A stretch of 7,266 nt of DNA, taken from the NCBI GenBank assembly GCA_027031025.1, contig JALVEJ010000278.1, forward strand, positions 1 through 7,266, in the 5' to 3' direction. Each line of letters begins with the position of its first letter. Positions within the stretch are counted from its first letter, which is position 1. The notes beneath the pieces are model-generated. The model saw nothing but the letters and a program-made list of their open reading frames with translations, ran no database searches and was not told where the DNA came from. This DNA is from Flavobacteriales bacterium. GTDB lineage: Bacteria > Bacteroidota > Bacteroidia > Flavobacteriales > Flavobacteriaceae. The translations under genes and the position numbers were made by a program. This document shows positions 6,198 through 7,266 of the stretch, in pieces.

Positions 6198-7266
6198 TTA
6201 ATCCATTAAAGCGATATCCAAAACTTCTTCCATTTTTTTGACATAATGGAATTTTAGACCTTTGATATAATCCGGATTGATTTCCGAAACATCTTTACGA
6301 TTACGTTCCGATAAAATAATTTCTTTAATTTTTGCCCGTTTGGCAGCTAAGATCTTTTCTTTTATCCCACCTACAGGCAAGACTTTACCACGAAGCGTAA
6401 TTTCGCCGGTCATTGCCAAATGTGGCTTTACTTTACGCCCGGTTAAGGCTGACACCATTGAAGTCAACATAGTAATTCCGGCAGAAGGACCATCTTTGGG
6501 TGTGGCGCCTTCGGGCACGTGAACATGTATTTGGTATTTATCAAACACGTCCGGTTCAATACCCAATTGAGAAGCCTTGGCTTTGATATATGCCAAAGCT
6601 ATTTGGGCAGATTCTTTCATCACTTGTCCTAAATTTCCTGTCAAATGCAATTGCCCTTTACCTTTGGCTAAAATGGACTCGATAAACAAAATATCTCCTC
6701 CGACGCGCGTCCATGCCAATCCGGTTACAACGCCCGGCACTTTGTTGTCTTCGTATTCCGCTATATTAAATTTTGGTTTTCCCAATATTTTTTCAAGTTC
6801 TTTTAAAGAAGGTTTCTTATTATAAGATTCTTCCATAGCTATGGATTTGGCAATATGACGCACCACTTTGGCAATCATTTTATCCAAACCGCGCACACCG
6901 GACTCACGTGTATAAGATTCTATGATTTTTTTAAGTTGTTTTTTGCCCAATTTCAAATCTTTTTCTTCTAAACCGTGGGCTTTTAGTTGTTTTGGTAACA
7001 AATGTCGTTTGGCAATCTCAATTTTTTCTTCAATTGTATAGCCTGAAATAGGGATCACTTCCATGCGGTCGCGTAATGCCCATGGAATATCATAAAAATA
7101 GTTAGCTGTCGCAATAAACATGACACGGGACAAATCATAACCAATTTCGAGAAAATTGTCATAAAATTCGCTGTTTTGTTCCGGGTCTAAAACTTCCAAC
7201 ATAGCTGACGACGGGTCACCGCGGTGGCTACTGCCGAGTTTGTCAATTTCATCCAGGATAAAAACC
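6198..7266 (-). CDS. lon: ATP-dependent Lon protease (endopeptidase La), C-terminal part; 5' end beyond window
   Basis: Lon is a cytoplasmic ring-shaped AAA+ serine protease that degrades misfolded and regulatory proteins. The frame stays open to the right edge, so the ATG at 7202 is internal; 355 codons are visible, probably a bit under half of the protein. The visible part starts at the Walker B strand (VFILDEIDKLG, 7233-7265) and continues with the PSSAMLEVLDPEQN segment, sensor 1 (FIATANYF), the arginine finger (ALRDRMEVIPISGYT) and sensor 2 (YTRESGVRGLDK). The protease domain follows. Its catalytic Ser lies in KDGPSAG (codon 6483-6485), and the catalytic Lys is the second Lys of GGIKEK (codon 6354-6356), 43 residues later, the same spacing as Ser679/Lys722 of the Escherichia coli enzyme. 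The protein ends soon after the domain (VLDIALMD). Nothing looks broken. It is the upstream gene of the operon with csaA and the CYTH gene; any heat-shock promoter would lie outside. Confidence 0.96.
   Translation of the reverse strand, partial: VFILDEIDKLGSSHRGDPSSAMLEVLDPEQNSEFYDNFLEIGYDLSRVMFIATANYFYDIPWALRDRMEVIPISGYTIEEKIEIAKRHLLPKQLKAHGLEEKDLKLGKKQLKKIIESYTRESGVRGLDKMIAKVVRHIAKSIAMEESYNKKPSLKELEKILGKPKFNIAEYEDNKVPGVVTGLAWTRVGGDILFIESILAKGKGQLHLTGNLGQVMKESAQIALAYIKAKASQLGIEPDVFDKYQIHVHVPEGATPKDGPSAGITMLTSMVSALTGRKVKPHLAMTGEITLRGKVLPVGGIKEKILAAKRAKIKEIILSERNRKDVSEINPDYIKGLKFHYVKKMEEVLDIALMD

Noticed and set aside
7200..7202. ATG as the start of Lon
   Set aside because: The upstream codons to the edge encode the Walker B segment of Lon in the same frame, so the methionine is internal.

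Overview
The window reads as ordinary chromosomal DNA from a member of the Bacteroidota, most likely class Flavobacteriia. Four things support this. It is AT-rich and its genes lack obvious Shine-Dalgarno sequences. One secreted protein ends in a type IX secretion (T9SS) type A sorting domain, which is restricted to this phylum. That gene is preceded by a TAnnTTFG-type element of the Bacteroidota form TAnnTTTG (here TAACTTTG). The 2-oxoacid dehydrogenase E1 at the left edge resembles the fused alpha/beta form I know from flavobacteria. No database search was possible, so finer taxonomy is not claimed.

Layout, left to right. (1) Positions 3-1100, plus strand: the C-terminal (beta) half of a thiamine-diphosphate-dependent E1, cut by the left edge and closed by a strong hairpin terminator at 1119-1159. 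(2) Positions 1180-3228, minus strand, convergent with E1: a large T9SS-secreted surface or extracellular protein of unknown function, with its own promoter. (3) Positions 3292-5234, minus strand: a two-gene operon with a 4-bp ATGA overlap, encoding a methionine/glutamine aminotransferase (YbdL/KAT-like) and an omega-amidase (YafV/Nit2-like). Together they form the transaminase/omega-amidase route that removes 2-oxo-acid amides. (4) Positions 5235-5388: a 154-bp intergenic stretch with degenerate heptamer repeats and GAGACG/CGTCTC inverted repeats, one pair of which looks like the terminator of the next operon. (5) Positions 5389-7265, minus strand: a compact operon of lon (C-terminal part, cut by the right edge), a CsaA-like tRNA-binding-domain protein and a CYTH/triphosphate tunnel protein. 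These are separated by 11 and 0 bp.

The genes are mainly housekeeping: central oxidative metabolism, amino-acid salvage and protein quality control, plus one secreted protein. I saw no mobile element, CRISPR array, tRNA, rRNA or phage gene. I found no convincing undescribed multi-gene system. The items most worth a second look are a T10 tract just upstream of the -7 element of the secreted-protein gene, the alternative hairpins in the 5324-5385 repeat region, and the tight lon-csaA-CYTH arrangement.
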